64,000 nt of DNA from Simplicispira metamorpha (GTDB lineage Bacteria > Pseudomonadota > Gammaproteobacteria > Burkholderiales > Burkholderiaceae_C). Below the pieces are notes generated by a model that saw only the letters and a list, made by a program, of their open reading frames with translations, ran no database searches and was not told where the DNA came from. Below, piece after piece: positions 21,744-32,597 of this stretch. The stretch is from contig NZ_SLXH01000009.1 of the NCBI RefSeq assembly GCF_004341365.1, positions 1-64,000 of the forward strand. Direction: 5' to 3'. Position numbers and translations under genes: made by a program. Numbering within the stretch: position 1 is the first letter of the stretch; each line of letters opens with the position of its first letter.

Positions 21744-22667
21744 ATGGCTGCAATTACCGCAAGCATGGTGGCTGAACTGCGCGCTAAGACCGATGCTCCT
21801 ATGATGGAGTGCAAGAAGGCCTTGACCGAAGCCGAAGGCAACATGGACAAGGCAGAAGAACTGCTGCGCGTCAAACTGGGCAGCAAGGCGGGCAAGGCCG
21901 CTTCGCGCGTGACAGCTGAAGGTGTGGTGGCCAGCGCCATCAACGGCACTACCGGCGCGCTGGTGGAAGTCAACTGCGAAACCGATTTCGTTACCAAGAA
22001 CGATAGCTTCATCGCTTTGGTGCAGGCGGCTGCGAAGCTGGTAGCTGCGAACAATCCTGCGGATGTGGCTGCCCTGGGTGCTTTGCCCTACGAACAAGAC
22101 GGTTTTGGCCCTACGCTGGAAGACGTGCGCAAGGGCCTGATCGGCAAGATCGGCGAGAACATGTCGTTCCGCCGCTTCAAGTATTTTGCTGGCACCAACA
22201 AGCTGGCGAGCTACCTGCACGGCACGCGCATTGGCGTCGTGGTCGAGTTTGACGGCGATGAAGCCGCTGCCAAAGATGTGGCCATGCACATTGCTGCCAT
22301 GAAGCCCGTGGCGCTGACCAGCGCTGACGTGCCCGCTGAACTGATCGAAAAAGAGCGTTCGGTGGCAGCTGCCAAGGCCGAAGAAGACAAGAAGGCTGCT
22401 GAGGCAGCTGGCAAGCCTGTGCAATCGGACGAAATCGTTGCCAAGCGCATTGAAGGCGGCGTGCAAAAGTACCTGAAGGAAGTGTCGCTGTTCAACCAGC
22501 CTTTCGTGAAGAACGACAAGCAAACCGTTGAGCAAATGCTCAAGGCCGCTGGTACCACCGTCAAGGGCTTCACGCTCTACGTTGTGGGCGAAGGCATTGA
22601 GAAGAAGGTTGATGACTTCGCTGCTGAAGTGGCTGCCCAAGTGGCTGCTGCCAAGGCTGCTGCCTGA
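21744..22667 (+). CDS. tsf: translation elongation factor Ts
   Basis: This is the nucleotide exchange factor for EF-Tu. The 307-residue protein contains the UBA-like N-terminal domain with [16 protein letters not shown] and the TDFV motif in [11 protein letters not shown], which contacts EF-Tu. The C-terminal dimerisation part ends in an Ala-rich tail. The start follows CGGAGAAAACAA, a good ribosome site. It sits between rpsB and pyrH as in most proteobacteria. Confidence 0.97.
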   Translation: MAAITASMVAELRAKTDAPMMECKKALTEAEGNMDKAEELLRVKLGSKAGKAASRVTAEGVVASAINGTTGALVEVNCETDFVTKNDSFIALVQAAAKLVAANNPADVAALGALPYEQDGFGPTLEDVRKGLIGKIGENMSFRRFKYFAGTNKLASYLHGTRIGVVVEFDGDEAAAKDVAMHIAAMKPVALTSADVPAELIEKERSVAAAKAEEDKKAAEAAGKPVQSDEIVAKRIEGGVQKYLKEVSLFNQPFVKNDKQTVEQMLKAAGTTVKGFTLYVVGEGIEKKVDDFAAEVAAQVAAAKAAA

Positions 22668-22720
22668 TCATTGACGCCTACTGCCACCATTTACTGCATT
22701 TGATTTACGGAGAATCCCCC

Positions 22721-23443
22721 ATGTCCATCGCTACACCAGCCTACAAGCGTATTTTGCTCAAGCTGTCTGGTGAGGCGTTGATGGGGGACGATGCTTTTGG
22801 TATCAACCGCACCACGATTGAGCGTATGGTGCAAGAAGTTGCTGAAGTCACCCGTATGGGTGTCGAAGTGGCGGTGGTAATTGGTGGTGGCAATATTTTT
22901 CGTGGTGTGGCCGGTGGTGCGGTCGGTATGGATCGCGCTACTGCCGACTACATGGGCATGTTGGCCACGGTCATGAACGCATTGGCGCTGGCCGATGCCA
23001 TGAACAAGCAAGGTTTGACCGCACGTGTGATGTCGGCCATTTCGATTGATCAAGTGGTCGAGCCCTATGTGCGTCCTAAAGCATTGCAATACCTTGAAGA
23101 AGGCAAGGTAGTGGTTTTTGCTGCGGGTACGGGTAATCCGTTTTTCACTACCGACACCGCAGCCGCCTTGCGTGGTGCTGAAATTGGTGCTGAGCTGGTG
23201 CTCAAGGCCACCAAAGTGGATGGTGTGTACTCCGCAGATCCGCACAAAGACCCGACTGCCACGCGCTATACCAAGTTGACTTTTGATGAGGCCATGGTGC
23301 GCAATCTGGGCATCATGGATGCGACAGCATTTGCCCTGTGTCGCGACCAGAAACTGCCCGTGAAGGTGTTTTCCATCATCAAGCCAGGCGCACTCAAGCG
23401 TGTGGTCATGGGCGAAGATGAAGGCACGCTGGTTTACGCTTGA
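22721..23443 (+). CDS. pyrH: uridylate kinase (UMP kinase)
   Basis: This hexameric amino acid kinase-fold enzyme phosphorylates UMP to UDP. The 240-residue protein shows [24 protein letters not shown], and the C-terminal [14 protein letters not shown] substrate/ATP loop. The ATG at 22721 has GGAG eight bases upstream (22709-22712); the in-frame ATG at 22700 lacks a ribosome site. Confidence 0.97.
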   Translation: MSIATPAYKRILLKLSGEALMGDDAFGINRTTIERMVQEVAEVTRMGVEVAVVIGGGNIFRGVAGGAVGMDRATADYMGMLATVMNALALADAMNKQGLTARVMSAISIDQVVEPYVRPKALQYLEEGKVVVFAAGTGNPFFTTDTAAALRGAEIGAELVLKATKVDGVYSADPHKDPTATRYTKLTFDEAMVRNLGIMDATAFALCRDQKLPVKVFSIIKPGALKRVVMGEDEGTLVYA

Positions 23444-23506
23444 CAGGCTGCATGACTGCGGCGCCTTGCGCGGCGCAGCCACCAGCTTTTCACCCGAGGA
23501 AAAAAC

Positions 23507-24064
23507 ATGACTGCCGATATCAAGAAAAACACAGAAGCCAAGATGGATCAGTCCATTGTGGCCTTCAAGAACAATCTGCTGAAAATTCGCACGGGCCGTG
23601 CTAGTCCGGCACTGCTCGATACTGTGCATGTGGATTACTACGGCTCCATGGTGCCACTGAGCCAGGTGGCCAACGTCTCGCTCATTGATGCGCGCACCGT
23701 CAGCGTGCAGCCCTGGGAAAAGAACATGGGCGCCAAGATCGAAAAAGCCATCCGTGAAAGCGATTTGGGTCTCAATCCCGCTTCCATGGGTGATCTGATC
23801 CGCGTTCCCATGCCTCCCATGAGCGAAGAGCGCCGCAAGGAAATGACCAAGCTGGCGCGCAACGAAGGCGAGTCGGCCAAGGTGGCTGTGCGCAACCTGC
23901 GCCGCGATGCCAACGAAGGCGTCAAAAAGCTGGTCAAAGACAAGCTGGCATCCGAAGACGACCAAAAGCGCTCCGAAGCCGAAATCCAGAAGATTACCGA
24001 CCGGCATATTGCCGAGATCGATGCGCTGGTGGCGGCCAAAGAGCAAGAAATCATGGCGGTGTGA
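23507..24064 (+). CDS. frr: ribosome recycling factor
   Basis: The 185-residue protein splits post-termination ribosomes with EF-G. It is a full-length RRF containing [20 protein letters not shown], and the long helical part with [18 protein letters not shown] precedes the ATG. Its last codons overlap the uppS start (GTGA), so the two are probably translationally coupled. Confidence 0.97.
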   Translation: MTADIKKNTEAKMDQSIVAFKNNLLKIRTGRASPALLDTVHVDYYGSMVPLSQVANVSLIDARTVSVQPWEKNMGAKIEKAIRESDLGLNPASMGDLIRVPMPPMSEERRKEMTKLARNEGESAKVAVRNLRRDANEGVKKLVKDKLASEDDQKRSEAEIQKITDRHIAEIDALVAAKEQEIMAV

Positions 24065-24825
24065 GGTCGGGCGCATTTTCTGTGTCCACCGCTCTAGCCC
24101 CCTTGCTCCAGGCACCACGCCACATCGCCATCGTCATGGATGGCAATGGCCGCTGGGCGCAGCGGCGCTTTCTGCCCCGTTTGGCTGGACACAAGCAGGG
24201 TGTCAATGCGCTGCGCCGTTGTACGCAGGCCTGCGCCCAGCGCGGTGTGGCTGTATTGACGGTGTTCGCTTTTTCGTCCGAGAACTGGAATCGCCCGGTC
24301 GATGAAGTCAGTGGCCTGCTGGAACTGCTGGCTTTGGCCCTGTCGCGCGAAGTGCCGCAACTGCGCAAGGATGGCGTATGTGTGCGCTTTGTGGGCGATC
24401 GGGCTGCATTGTCTGCCAAGGTGCGCAGCGGTCTGGAACAGGCCGAAGCAGCCACCGCGCACAACACCCGTCTGGTGCTCAACGTGTGTTTCAACTACGG
24501 TGGGCGCTGGGACATTGCCCAGGCGGCTGCCGCACTGGCCGCGCGCGGTGAGTCCATCACGGAAGCCAGCCTGAATGCTGCCATGTCCTTGTCTGCCGTA
24601 CCTGATCCGGATTTGTTGATCCGCACGGGTGGTGAGATGCGGCTGAGCAATTTTCTGCTATGGCAGGCTGCGTATTCCGAACTTTTTTTCAGCGACAAGT
24701 TGTGGCCCGATTTTGACGAAGCGGCACTGGACGAGGCGATTGCCGACTACAGCTCACGCCAGCGGCGCTTCGGGAAAACTTCAGAGCAAATCCTGGCAGC
24801 GCCTTCTCAGCCGCTGCACGCTTGA
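24061..24825 (+). CDS. uppS: undecaprenyl diphosphate synthase
   Basis: This cis-prenyltransferase makes the C55 lipid carrier for peptidoglycan from FPP and IPP. The 254-residue protein has [16 protein letters not shown] with catalytic Asp27, [11 protein letters not shown], and [19 protein letters not shown]. The start is a GTG overlapping frr by four bases. cdsA follows after nine bases. Confidence 0.95.
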   Translation: MRSGAFSVSTALAPLLQAPRHIAIVMDGNGRWAQRRFLPRLAGHKQGVNALRRCTQACAQRGVAVLTVFAFSSENWNRPVDEVSGLLELLALALSREVPQLRKDGVCVRFVGDRAALSAKVRSGLEQAEAATAHNTRLVLNVCFNYGGRWDIAQAAAALAARGESITEASLNAAMSLSAVPDPDLLIRTGGEMRLSNFLLWQAAYSELFFSDKLWPDFDEAALDEAIADYSSRQRRFGKTSEQILAAPSQPLHA

Positions 24826-24834
24826 AAGGGCGCC

Positions 24835-25695
24835 ATGCTGAAGCAGCGTGTAATCACGGCCTTGGTGTTGTTGGCCATTCTTTTGCCTGCACTGTTTTAC
24901 CCGTCAGTGGTGCCATTTGCTGTGGTCGTGCTGTTGTTGATGGCTGCCAGCGCTTGGGAATGGGCGCGTCTGAATGGTTATGGCATGGGGCCATCGGTAG
25001 CAGCAGGTATCGTCTGTGTGGCCTTGTGCGCGCTAGCCTGGCAATCGGGCTGGTTGTTGCAGCCGCTGACCGGGCTGTGGCTGGTCGGCGGTGTGTTGTG
25101 GGTGTTGGGCAGTGCGGCCATGCTGTATGCAGGCGTGTCGGGGTGGCCGCGTGTACCAGTACTGCTGCGGCTCCTGGGCGGGTTGTTGGTGTTGTGGCTG
25201 GCTTGGCTGGCTGCGGTGCAGGCGCGCATGGTGGGCATCAACTTTTTGCTGTCGGCACTGGCGCTGGTCTGGGTGGCTGACATTGCGGCGTATTTTGCGG
25301 GCCGTGCTTTCGGCCTGCGCTTCACTAAAAACCGGCTGGCGCCTTCCATCAGCCCCGGCAAGAGCTGGGAAGGCGTGTGGGGCGGGGGCGTGGGGGTTCT
25401 GGTGCTGGCGCTGGTCTGGGTAGTGGCAGATGCCGCCTGGCAAGCACCCGTGGCCAGCCTGTTCACCCGCCTGGCAAGCCATGGTGGCTGGTGGTTGCTT
25501 CCTGCCATGTTGTTCATGACGGCCATGAGCGTGGTGGGTGATCTGGTCGAATCCCTGGTCAAGCGTGCTGCGGGCGCCAAAGACAGCAGCGCTTTGCTGC
25601 CTGGGCACGGTGGCGTGCTCGACCGCGTGGATGCCCTGCTGCCCACCTTGCCCCTGGCGATGATGTTTTACTCTTTGGTACACACAAATTCATGA
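24835..25695 (+). CDS. cdsA: phosphatidate cytidylyltransferase
   Basis: This inner-membrane enzyme makes CDP-diacylglycerol. The 286-residue protein has about seven hydrophobic segments. The C-terminal CDS signature reads GDLVESLVKRAAGAKDSS, followed by LPGHGGVLDRVD, and APSISPGKSWEGVWGG lies before it. It overlaps dxr by four bases (ATGA). Confidence 0.95.
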   Translation: MLKQRVITALVLLAILLPALFYPSVVPFAVVVLLLMAASAWEWARLNGYGMGPSVAAGIVCVALCALAWQSGWLLQPLTGLWLVGGVLWVLGSAAMLYAGVSGWPRVPVLLRLLGGLLVLWLAWLAAVQARMVGINFLLSALALVWVADIAAYFAGRAFGLRFTKNRLAPSISPGKSWEGVWGGGVGVLVLALVWVVADAAWQAPVASLFTRLASHGGWWLLPAMLFMTAMSVVGDLVESLVKRAAGAKDSSALLPGHGGVLDRVDALLPTLPLAMMFYSLVHTNS

Positions 25696-26873
25696 AACAA
25701 CGGCTCACGGTTCTGGGCTCGACTGGCTCGATTGGCACCAGCACCCTCGATGTGGTGGCGCGCCATCCCCAGCGCTTTGAAGTGTTTGCACTCAGCGCTG
25801 CCACGCAGGTCGATGCCATGCTGGCGCAGTGCGCGCAGTTTCAGCCGCGCTATGCCGTTATGGCCAGCGCTCCCCATGCCCAGTTGCTGGCTGAAAAAAT
25901 CAAGGCAAATGGCCTTCAAACCCACGTTCTGCAAGCGCCAAAAGCTCTTGAATTGATAGCGTCTCACCCTGAGGTCGATGCGGTCATGGGGGCTATCGTG
26001 GGCGCCGCTGGCTTGGCACCTTGCCTGGCGGCGGCCCGTGCGGGCAAGCGCCTGTTGCTGGCCAACAAAGAGGCACTGGTGGTGGGGGGCGCGTTGTTCA
26101 TGCAGACGGTGCAAGAAGGCGGTTGCACCCTGCTGCCCATCGACAGTGAGCACTCGGCCATTTTCCAGTGCTTGCCCGAAGATCCCGGCACTTGGGCGCA
26201 GCGCGTGGACAGTATTTTGCTCACCGCTTCCGGTGGGCCGTTTCGCCAGCGCGATCCTGCCACTTTGGCGGCCATTACCCCTGACCAAGCCTGCGCGCAT
26301 CCCAACTTTGCCATGGGGCGCAAGATATCGGTGGATTCGGCCACGATGATGAACAAGGCCTTGGAGGTGATCGAGGCGCGTTGGCTTTTCAATCTGGCGC
26401 CGGAGCAGATCAAGGTGGTCATCCATCCGCAGCAAATCATCCACTCGATGGTGCAGTTCAAGGACGCTTCGGTACTGGCCCAGTTGGGTACGCCCGACAT
26501 GCGCGTGCCCATTGCCTGCGGTTTGGCGTGGCCTGAGCGCATTGACAGCGGTGCAGCGGTGCTGGATTTTTCCAGCCTGTTGGGGCTTGCTTTTGAAGAG
26601 GCCGATGCCGCGCGCTTTCCGGGGTTGCACCTGTCTTGGCAGGCCTTGCGTGCGCCCGAGGGCACGACCACGGTGCTCAATGCCGCCAATGAGGTGGCCG
26701 TGGATGCTTTCCTCTCGCGCCAACTGCGCTTTGACCATATCCACCGCGTCAACCTGGCCACGCTGGAGGCCGTGTCGCCGCAGCAGCCCGCCACGCTGGA
26801 CGATTTGCTGGCGCTGGACGCCCAGGCGCGCCGCGCTGCGCAGGCTGTCGTTGTGCGGCTGGCAGCTGCTTGA
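25692..26873 (+). CDS. dxr: 1-deoxy-D-xylulose 5-phosphate reductoisomerase
   Basis: This is the second step of the MEP isoprenoid pathway. The 393-residue enzyme has the NADPH loop GSTGSIGTSTLD, the metal/substrate loop PIDSEHSAIFQCL, and the helix SVDSATMMNKALEVIEA. Bases 25907-25960 match the palindromic repeat family (copy D), read as NGLQTHVLQAPKALELIA. The protein there is the length I recall for E. coli Dxr, so the repeat appears overlaid on the gene rather than enlarging it. Confidence 0.95.
   Translation: MKQRLTVLGSTGSIGTSTLDVVARHPQRFEVFALSAATQVDAMLAQCAQFQPRYAVMASAPHAQLLAEKIKANGLQTHVLQAPKALELIASHPEVDAVMGAIVGAAGLAPCLAAARAGKRLLLANKEALVVGGALFMQTVQEGGCTLLPIDSEHSAIFQCLPEDPGTWAQRVDSILLTASGGPFRQRDPATLAAITPDQACAHPNFAMGRKISVDSATMMNKALEVIEARWLFNLAPEQIKVVIHPQQIIHSMVQFKDASVLAQLGTPDMRVPIACGLAWPERIDSGAAVLDFSSLLGLAFEEADAARFPGLHLSWQALRAPEGTTTVLNAANEVAVDAFLSRQLRFDHIHRVNLATLEAVSPQQPATLDDLLALDAQARRAAQAVVVRLAAA
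25907..25960 (+). repeat. palindromic repeat copy D, inside dxr
   Basis: GGCCTTCAAACCCACG, then AAGCGCCAAAAGCTCTTGAATTGATAGC. It is a diverged copy with the conserved GGCC, AAGCGC and AGCT...TGATAGC blocks in the right order and spacing. Read in the same frame as copies E, F and G, ending ALELIA. Confidence 0.55.
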
Positions 26874-26887
26874 TATTGGAGGCAACC

Positions 26888-28249
26888 ATGCTCACGATCC
26901 TGGCTTTTGTGGTGGCGTTGGGCGTGTTGATTGCTGTGCATGAGTACGGCCATTACCGGGTCGCCGTGGCCTTTGGCGTCAAGGTGCTGCGCTTTTCGGT
27001 GGGCTTTGGCAAACCACTGCTGCGCTGGCGCTCCAAAGCGTCTGGAACAGAGTTCGTGCTGGCGGCATTCCCGTTGGGCGGCTATGTGCGCATGCTGGAC
27101 GAGCGTGAAGCACCCGTAGCCTCCGAGGAGCGCCACCTCGCTTTCAATACCCAACCCTTGCGTGCGCGCGCGGCCATCGTGGCGGCGGGCCCGGTAGCCA
27201 ATTTGCTGCTGGCGGTGGTGTTGTATGCCACTGTCAACTGGAGCGGGGTAGAGGAGCCCGTGGCTTATCTGGCCAGCCCGGTGCCCGGATCGGTAGCACA
27301 GGCCGCAGGATTGCGTGGTGGTGAACTGGTGCGCAACGCCGCCCTGGGATCGGACGAATTGCGTCCCGTGCGCTCGTTCGAGGACTTGCGCTGGATGCTC
27401 ACACGCGGTGCCCTCGAATCCACCCCCGTGCAATTGGAGTTGGAGCCCAAGCCCGGTGCAGCACTGCGCACGGTGGTATTGCCGCTGGAACAAATCGATA
27501 CCCAGGAAGCCGATGCGCAATTGCTGCGCAAAGTTGGCATCGTGGCGCCCTGGACTCGGCCGCTCATTGGCGCCTTGACTGAAGGGGGGGCTGGTCAGCG
27601 CGCTGGTTTGCGTGACGGTGACCTGGTGCTGGGCATTGGCAAAGTCGATGTGGTGGATGGACAGCAGCTGCGCGAACTGATTCGGGCCTCTGTGCGTGGA
27701 ACGCAGCCACTGGCACAAGCCTGGCGCATTGACCGCGCCGGGCAGACGCTCACGCTCGAGGTCACCCCGGATGTAGTGCGTGACAGCGCTGGCGTCACCG
27801 GGCGCATTGGCGCCTACGTGGGCGCACCGCCACAGCTCGCTACTGTGCAGTACGGCATGCTCGAGGGTTTGTGGGCTGGTGCGGTGCGCACTTGGGATGT
27901 ATCAATTCTGACCCTGCGCATGATGGGCCGCATGGTGATCGGCGAGGCGTCACTGAAAAATCTCAGCGGGCCGCTCACGATTGCTGACTATGCCGGGCGT
28001 TCTGCCAGCATGGGACTGGCGCAGTACCTGGGATTTTTGGCGCTGATCAGCGTGAGTTTGGGGGTGCTGAACCTGCTGCCTTTGCCCGTTTTAGATGGTG
28101 GGCACCTGATGTATTATCTTTGGGAGGGCATCACCGGCAGAGGCGTGTCCGATGCCTGGATGGAGCGTTTGCAGCGCGGCGGCGTCGCGGTGCTGCTGCT
28201 CATGATGTCCATCGCCTTGTTCAACGATATCACCCGGCTCCTGGGCTAA
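26888..28249 (+). CDS. rseP: RIP metalloprotease RseP
   Basis: This intramembrane site-2 protease cleaves anti-sigma factor RseA after DegS. The 453-residue protein has HEYGH (His18, Glu19, His22) in the first membrane helix. Two PDZ domains occupy about 115-200 and 210-290, and the C-terminal LDGGH motif provides the third Zn ligand. The ATG at 26888 follows GGAGGCAACC; the frame extends upstream to 26870 without a ribosome site. Confidence 0.95.
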   Translation: MLTILAFVVALGVLIAVHEYGHYRVAVAFGVKVLRFSVGFGKPLLRWRSKASGTEFVLAAFPLGGYVRMLDEREAPVASEERHLAFNTQPLRARAAIVAAGPVANLLLAVVLYATVNWSGVEEPVAYLASPVPGSVAQAAGLRGGELVRNAALGSDELRPVRSFEDLRWMLTRGALESTPVQLELEPKPGAALRTVVLPLEQIDTQEADAQLLRKVGIVAPWTRPLIGALTEGGAGQRAGLRDGDLVLGIGKVDVVDGQQLRELIRASVRGTQPLAQAWRIDRAGQTLTLEVTPDVVRDSAGVTGRIGAYVGAPPQLATVQYGMLEGLWAGAVRTWDVSILTLRMMGRMVIGEASLKNLSGPLTIADYAGRSASMGLAQYLGFLALISVSLGVLNLLPLPVLDGGHLMYYLWEGITGRGVSDAWMERLQRGGVAVLLLMMSIALFNDITRLLG

Positions 28250-28294
28250 CCTTATGTCCGCCATGGCATGGCAGTGGCGGCACCTGCTTCATTC

Positions 28295-30592
28295 ATGAAA
28301 ACACACATCCACCGCTTTGGCGTGCGCACCGCATCGGCTGTTGCCGCCATGATTTTTGCGGCCCAGGCAGCATGGGCACTGGAACCTTTCAAAGTGCAGG
28401 ACATTCGCGTGGAGGGGTTGCAGCGCGTGGAGCCCGGCACCGTCTTTGCCTCCATGCCGCTGCGTGTGGGCGAAGAGTACAACGATGAAAAAGGCGCTGC
28501 AGCCATTCGCGCACTTTTCGGACTGGGCTTGTTCACGGATGTGCGCCTGGAGGCTAACGGCGATGTGTTGGTCGTGGTGGTGCAGGAGCGTCCCACCATT
28601 GCTGACGTGAACTTTGCCGGCACCCGAGAGTTCGACAAAGAAGCGCTGCGCAAAAGCATGCGCGATGTGGGACTGACCGACGGCCGCCCCTACGACAAAG
28701 CCCTGGCGGATCGGGCCGAGCAAGAGCTCAAACGCCAGTACATCAACAAGAGTTTCTACGGCGCTGAGGTGGTAACCACCGTGACGCCCGTGGAACGTAA
28801 CCGGGTCAACCTGACTTTCACGGTAGTAGAGGGGGAGCCTGCCCGCATCAAGGACATCCGTATCGTTGGCAACAAGGCCTTCAGTGAATCGAGCCTGCGG
28901 GATTTGTTTGACCAGGACACCGGCGGCTGGCTGAGTTGGTACACCAAGTCCGATCGCTATTCGCGTGCCAAGCTCAATGCCGATCTGGAAGCCCTGCGTT
29001 CTTACTACCTACAGCGCGGTTACCTTGAATTCCGTATCGATTCGACGCAGGTTGCCATTTCTCCAGACAAGCAAGACATCTCTATTGCCATCAATGTGAC
29101 CGAGGGCGATCCCTATGTAGTGTCTGGTGTCAAGCTGGAGGGCAATTACCTGGAGCGCGAGGACGAGTTCAAGTCGCTGGTCACCATCCGTCCCGGCGAG
29201 CCGTACAACGCAGATCAGGTGGCACAAACTACCAAGGCTTTTTCTGAGCATTTTGGTAACTTCGGTTTTGCTTTCGCCCGTGTCGAAGCAGTGCCAGAGA
29301 TTGATCGCACGAATAACCGCGTGGCTCTGGTGTTGCAGGCAGAGCCCTCGCGCCGTGCCTATGTGCGCCGTATCCAGGTGGCAGGCAACAACCGCACCCG
29401 CGATGAAGTTGTGCGTCGGGAATTCCGCCAGTTCGAGGCATCTTGGTACGACGGTGAAAAAATCCGCCTCTCCCGCGATCGCGTAGACCGGCTAGGGTAT
29501 TTCACCGATGTCAATATCGAAACCCAGGAGGTGCCTGGTGCGCCAGACCAAGTGGATGTGGTCGTGAGCGTGAATGAAAAGCCCACGGGCTCGCTGCAAT
29601 TGGGGGCAGGGTTCTCGAGTGCCGAGAAAGTCTCGCTGTCTTTTGCGGTCAAGCAGGAAAACGTTTTTGGCTCAGGCAACTACTTGGGCATTGATGTCAA
29701 CACCAGCAAGTACAAACGCACTTTCGTGTTCAGTACAACCAACCCGTACTTCACTGCTGACGGTATTTCGCGCACGTTTGATCTTTACTACCGCACCGAC
29801 AAACCTTATGAAGACCAAGGCGGAAACTACGAGCTGGTCACCACAGGCGCCAGCATGCGCTTTGGTATCCCGTTCAGTGAAACTGACACGGTGTTTTTTG
29901 GTGGTGGCCTGGAGCGCAGCCAGATCAAGCCGGGTACCAATATCCCCGCTGCCTATCTCGCGTACGCCGATCGCTTTGGTTACACCAGCACTTCTGTGCC
30001 ACTGACGGTCGGTTGGACGCGCGATGACCGTGACAGCGCATTGGCCCCCAACTCGGGCCGCTACCAACGGCTGAACTCCGAGTGGTCTGTGGCGGGCGAT
30101 GCCCGCTACGTTCGCGCCAACTACCAGTACCAACAGTACGTGCCGCTCAATAAAAAGTTCACGCTGGCCTTCAACGGCGAGGTGGGGTTGGGTAAAGGCA
30201 TGAATGGTCGCCCATTCCCCGTATTCAAGAACTTTTACTCCGGCGGTCTGGGTTCCGTACGTGGCTTTGACCAAGGCACACTGGGCCCACGCGATGTCAC
30301 CGGCGCTTCTTTGGGCGGGCCGAAAAAAGTCACCCTCAATGCAGAGTTGATTACGCCTTTCCCCGGTGCAGGTAATGACCGCACGCTGCGCATGTTCACG
30401 TTTGTTGACGTGGGCAATGTGTACGGCGATGAAGAAAAAGTCCGGTTTGGCGAGATGCGTGCATCCGTCGGACTGGGTCTGAGCTGGATTTCTCCCTTGG
30501 GGCCGCTGCGCTTGGCATACGCCCACCCGGTGCGCAAGTTCGCGGGCGATAGAATCCAGAAACTGCAATTCCAAATTGGAACGTCTTTCTAA
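28295..30592 (+). CDS. bamA: outer membrane protein assembly factor BamA
   Basis: This is the core of the Bam complex, which inserts beta-barrel proteins into the outer membrane. The 765-residue protein has a signal peptide (AAMIFAAQAAWA-LEPF) and five POTRA domains (about 25-420). A 16-strand barrel follows with the VRGFDQGTLGPRD lid-loop motif and a C-terminal Phe (QIGTSF). The ATG at 28295 gives a proper signal peptide; an ATG at 28268 adds nine residues. It lies between rseP and skp, the standard order. Confidence 0.96.
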   Translation: MKTHIHRFGVRTASAVAAMIFAAQAAWALEPFKVQDIRVEGLQRVEPGTVFASMPLRVGEEYNDEKGAAAIRALFGLGLFTDVRLEANGDVLVVVVQERPTIADVNFAGTREFDKEALRKSMRDVGLTDGRPYDKALADRAEQELKRQYINKSFYGAEVVTTVTPVERNRVNLTFTVVEGEPARIKDIRIVGNKAFSESSLRDLFDQDTGGWLSWYTKSDRYSRAKLNADLEALRSYYLQRGYLEFRIDSTQVAISPDKQDISIAINVTEGDPYVVSGVKLEGNYLEREDEFKSLVTIRPGEPYNADQVAQTTKAFSEHFGNFGFAFARVEAVPEIDRTNNRVALVLQAEPSRRAYVRRIQVAGNNRTRDEVVRREFRQFEASWYDGEKIRLSRDRVDRLGYFTDVNIETQEVPGAPDQVDVVVSVNEKPTGSLQLGAGFSSAEKVSLSFAVKQENVFGSGNYLGIDVNTSKYKRTFVFSTTNPYFTADGISRTFDLYYRTDKPYEDQGGNYELVTTGASMRFGIPFSETDTVFFGGGLERSQIKPGTNIPAAYLAYADRFGYTSTSVPLTVGWTRDDRDSALAPNSGRYQRLNSEWSVAGDARYVRANYQYQQYVPLNKKFTLAFNGEVGLGKGMNGRPFPVFKNFYSGGLGSVRGFDQGTLGPRDVTGASLGGPKKVTLNAELITPFPGAGNDRTLRMFTFVDVGNVYGDEEKVRFGEMRASVGLGLSWISPLGPLRLAYAHPVRKFAGDRIQKLQFQIGTSF

Positions 30593-31116
30593 TGAAATCA
30601 CTTTCTCGCCATTTGTCCCTGGCCCTGCTGATGGGCTCTTTGGTTGCGGCTGTCCCGGTGCATGCCCAGGCTGAAGAATTCAAGGCTGGCTTTATCAATA
30701 CGGACCGCATCTTCCGCGAAGCCAGTACCGCCAAAGCGGCGCAGACACGTCTGGAGCAGGAGTTTTCCCGCCGCGACAAAGAGCTGATTGATCAAGGTAA
30801 CAACCTCAAAACTGCCAGCGAAAAGTTCGAGCGCGAGGCACCCACCATGGCCGAAAGCCAGCGCACCATTCGCCAGCGCCAGCTAGTGGACCAAGACCGT
30901 GACTTTCAGCGCAAGCGCCGTGAATTCCAGGAAGACCTGAACGCGCGCAAGAACGAAGAATTGGCCGCCGTGCTGGAGCGTGCCAACAAAGTGGTCAAGC
31001 AGCTGGCCGAACAGGAAAAGTACGACGTGATCCTGGATCAGGCGGTGTACATCAACCCCAAGCACGACATCACTGACAAGGTGATCAAGGCGCTGAATGC
31101 TGCGCCAGCCAAGTAA
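30592..31116 (+). CDS. skp: periplasmic chaperone Skp (OmpH)
   Basis: This trimeric jellyfish-shaped chaperone carries unfolded outer-membrane proteins to BamA. The 174-residue protein has a signal peptide ending VHAQA-EE, a beta-strand core (FKAGFINTDRIFREA), long charged coiled-coil arms (about 45-120), and a C-terminal KYDVILDQAVYINPKHDIT. The start codon overlaps the bamA stop by one base (TAATG). Confidence 0.93.
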   Translation: MKSLSRHLSLALLMGSLVAAVPVHAQAEEFKAGFINTDRIFREASTAKAAQTRLEQEFSRRDKELIDQGNNLKTASEKFEREAPTMAESQRTIRQRQLVDQDRDFQRKRREFQEDLNARKNEELAAVLERANKVVKQLAEQEKYDVILDQAVYINPKHDITDKVIKALNAAPAK

Positions 31117-31143
31117 GCCCCTGCAAGCCTGGTTGGACTGCGC

Positions 31144-32139
31144 GTGAGCCTGCACCTTGCACAATTCATTGCGGTACTGGGGGGGCAGCTGGAGGGAGAT
31201 CCCGAGCTGCCCATTGACCGGCTAGCGCCGCTTGAGGCGGCGGGCCCTCGGGAGCTGAGTTTCCTGAGCAATCCACGCTACCAGCCGCAACTGGCCGCCT
31301 CCCGGGCGGCCTGTGTCATTGTGGCGCCTGCCTTGGCTGAGGTCGCGCGCGCCCGTGGTGCCTGCATCGTGGCCGATGACCCCTACCTGTATTTCGCACG
31401 GGCCACGCAGCTCTGGAAGCAGCACCACCGCCCTGCGGTGGCTGTCGGCATCCACCCGAGCGCGGTGGTGGACAGCTCCGCCATCGTCCACCCTTCGGCA
31501 TCGATTGGCCCGTTGTGCGTGGTCGAGCGCGGCGCGCACATTGGCGCCGATACCGTGCTCAAGTCGCGCGTGACGGTGGGTGAAGACTGCCGCATCGGCC
31601 AGCGCTGCATCCTGCACGCTGGCGTGGTGATTGGCGCCGATGGCTTTGGTTTTGCGCCGCACGGCGGTGCGTGGGTCAAGATAGAGCAGCTGGGTGCGGT
31701 GCGCATTGGTGACGATGTGGAAATTGGGGCCAATACCTGCATTGACCGTGGAGCACTGCAAGATACCGTGATTGAAGATGGCGTCAAGCTCGATAACCTG
31801 ATCCAGATCGGCCACAACGTGCGCATTGGGCGTCACACCGCCATGGCGGGCTGTGCCGGGGTGGCTGGCAGCACCACCATCGGGGCGCACTGCACCATTG
31901 GCGGCGCGGCCAACATCCTGGGGCACCTGACGTTGGCTGACCATGTGCATGTCTCTGTGGCCACAGTGGTTTCGCATTCCATTGCCCGGCCAGGCCACTA
32001 CACGGGCATATTCCCCATGGACGACAATCCCAAGTGGGAAAAAAACGCGGCCACGCTCAAGCAGCTGTACCGCCTGCGTGAGCGCATCAAGGCGCTCGAA
32101 TCACAACAACAAACAACACCGATTGACCGACCCCGATGA
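31144..32139 (+). CDS. lpxD: UDP-3-O-acyl-glucosamine N-acyltransferase
   Basis: This is the third step of lipid A synthesis. The 331-residue trimeric left-handed beta-helix protein has hexapeptide repeats from about 100 to 270 ([20 protein letters not shown]). The catalytic His lies in [12 protein letters not shown]. The N-terminal uridine-binding domain contains [10 protein letters not shown]. It starts at a GTG, and its stop overlaps the fabZ start. Confidence 0.95.
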   Translation: MSLHLAQFIAVLGGQLEGDPELPIDRLAPLEAAGPRELSFLSNPRYQPQLAASRAACVIVAPALAEVARARGACIVADDPYLYFARATQLWKQHHRPAVAVGIHPSAVVDSSAIVHPSASIGPLCVVERGAHIGADTVLKSRVTVGEDCRIGQRCILHAGVVIGADGFGFAPHGGAWVKIEQLGAVRIGDDVEIGANTCIDRGALQDTVIEDGVKLDNLIQIGHNVRIGRHTAMAGCAGVAGSTTIGAHCTIGGAANILGHLTLADHVHVSVATVVSHSIARPGHYTGIFPMDDNPKWEKNAATLKQLYRLRERIKALESQQQTTPIDRPR

Positions 32140-32576
32140 TGGACATCTACCAAATTCTCAAGCTTCTGCCCCACCGCTACCCTTTCTTGCTGGTAGACCG
32201 GGTGGTAGAGATTGACAGAGGAAAGCGCATCCAGGCGCTGAAGAACGTCTCGGTCAACGAGCCTTTTTTTACCGGCCATTTTCCAGCCCGTCCGGTGATG
32301 CCTGGCGTGCTCATCGTTGAAGCACTGGCGCAGGCGGCAGGCCTGCTGTCGTTTGACATGATGGGCGAGGCACCTGATTCCAACACGGTGTTCTACTTTG
32401 TTGGCATCGACAACGCCCGTTTCAAGCGCCCCGTGGAGCCCGGTGACCAACTCATTCTGGACGTGGAGCTGGACCGCATCAAGGGCGGCATCTACAAGTT
32501 CAAGTGTGTGGCGCGCGTCGATGGCAACGTGGCCTGCGAGGCCGACATCATGTGCACCATGCGCACCGTGGCCTGA
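32136..32576 (+). CDS. fabZ: 3-hydroxyacyl-ACP dehydratase FabZ
   Basis: This is the dehydration step of fatty acid elongation. The 146-residue hot-dog protein has [14 protein letters not shown] with catalytic His, and [22 protein letters not shown] with the active-site Glu. It lies between lpxD and lpxA, where it balances fatty acid supply against lipid A. ATG codons at 32136 and 32139 are both possible. Confidence 0.96.
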   Translation: MMDIYQILKLLPHRYPFLLVDRVVEIDRGKRIQALKNVSVNEPFFTGHFPARPVMPGVLIVEALAQAAGLLSFDMMGEAPDSNTVFYFVGIDNARFKRPVEPGDQLILDVELDRIKGGIYKFKCVARVDGNVACEADIMCTMRTVA

Positions 32577-32597
32577 TATTTGCCTGCGGGTTTCGCT

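Noticed and set aside
20820-22640. A 606-codon open frame antisense to rpsB and tsf
   Set aside because: It runs across two conserved genes and their terminator, as expected from antisense codon bias.
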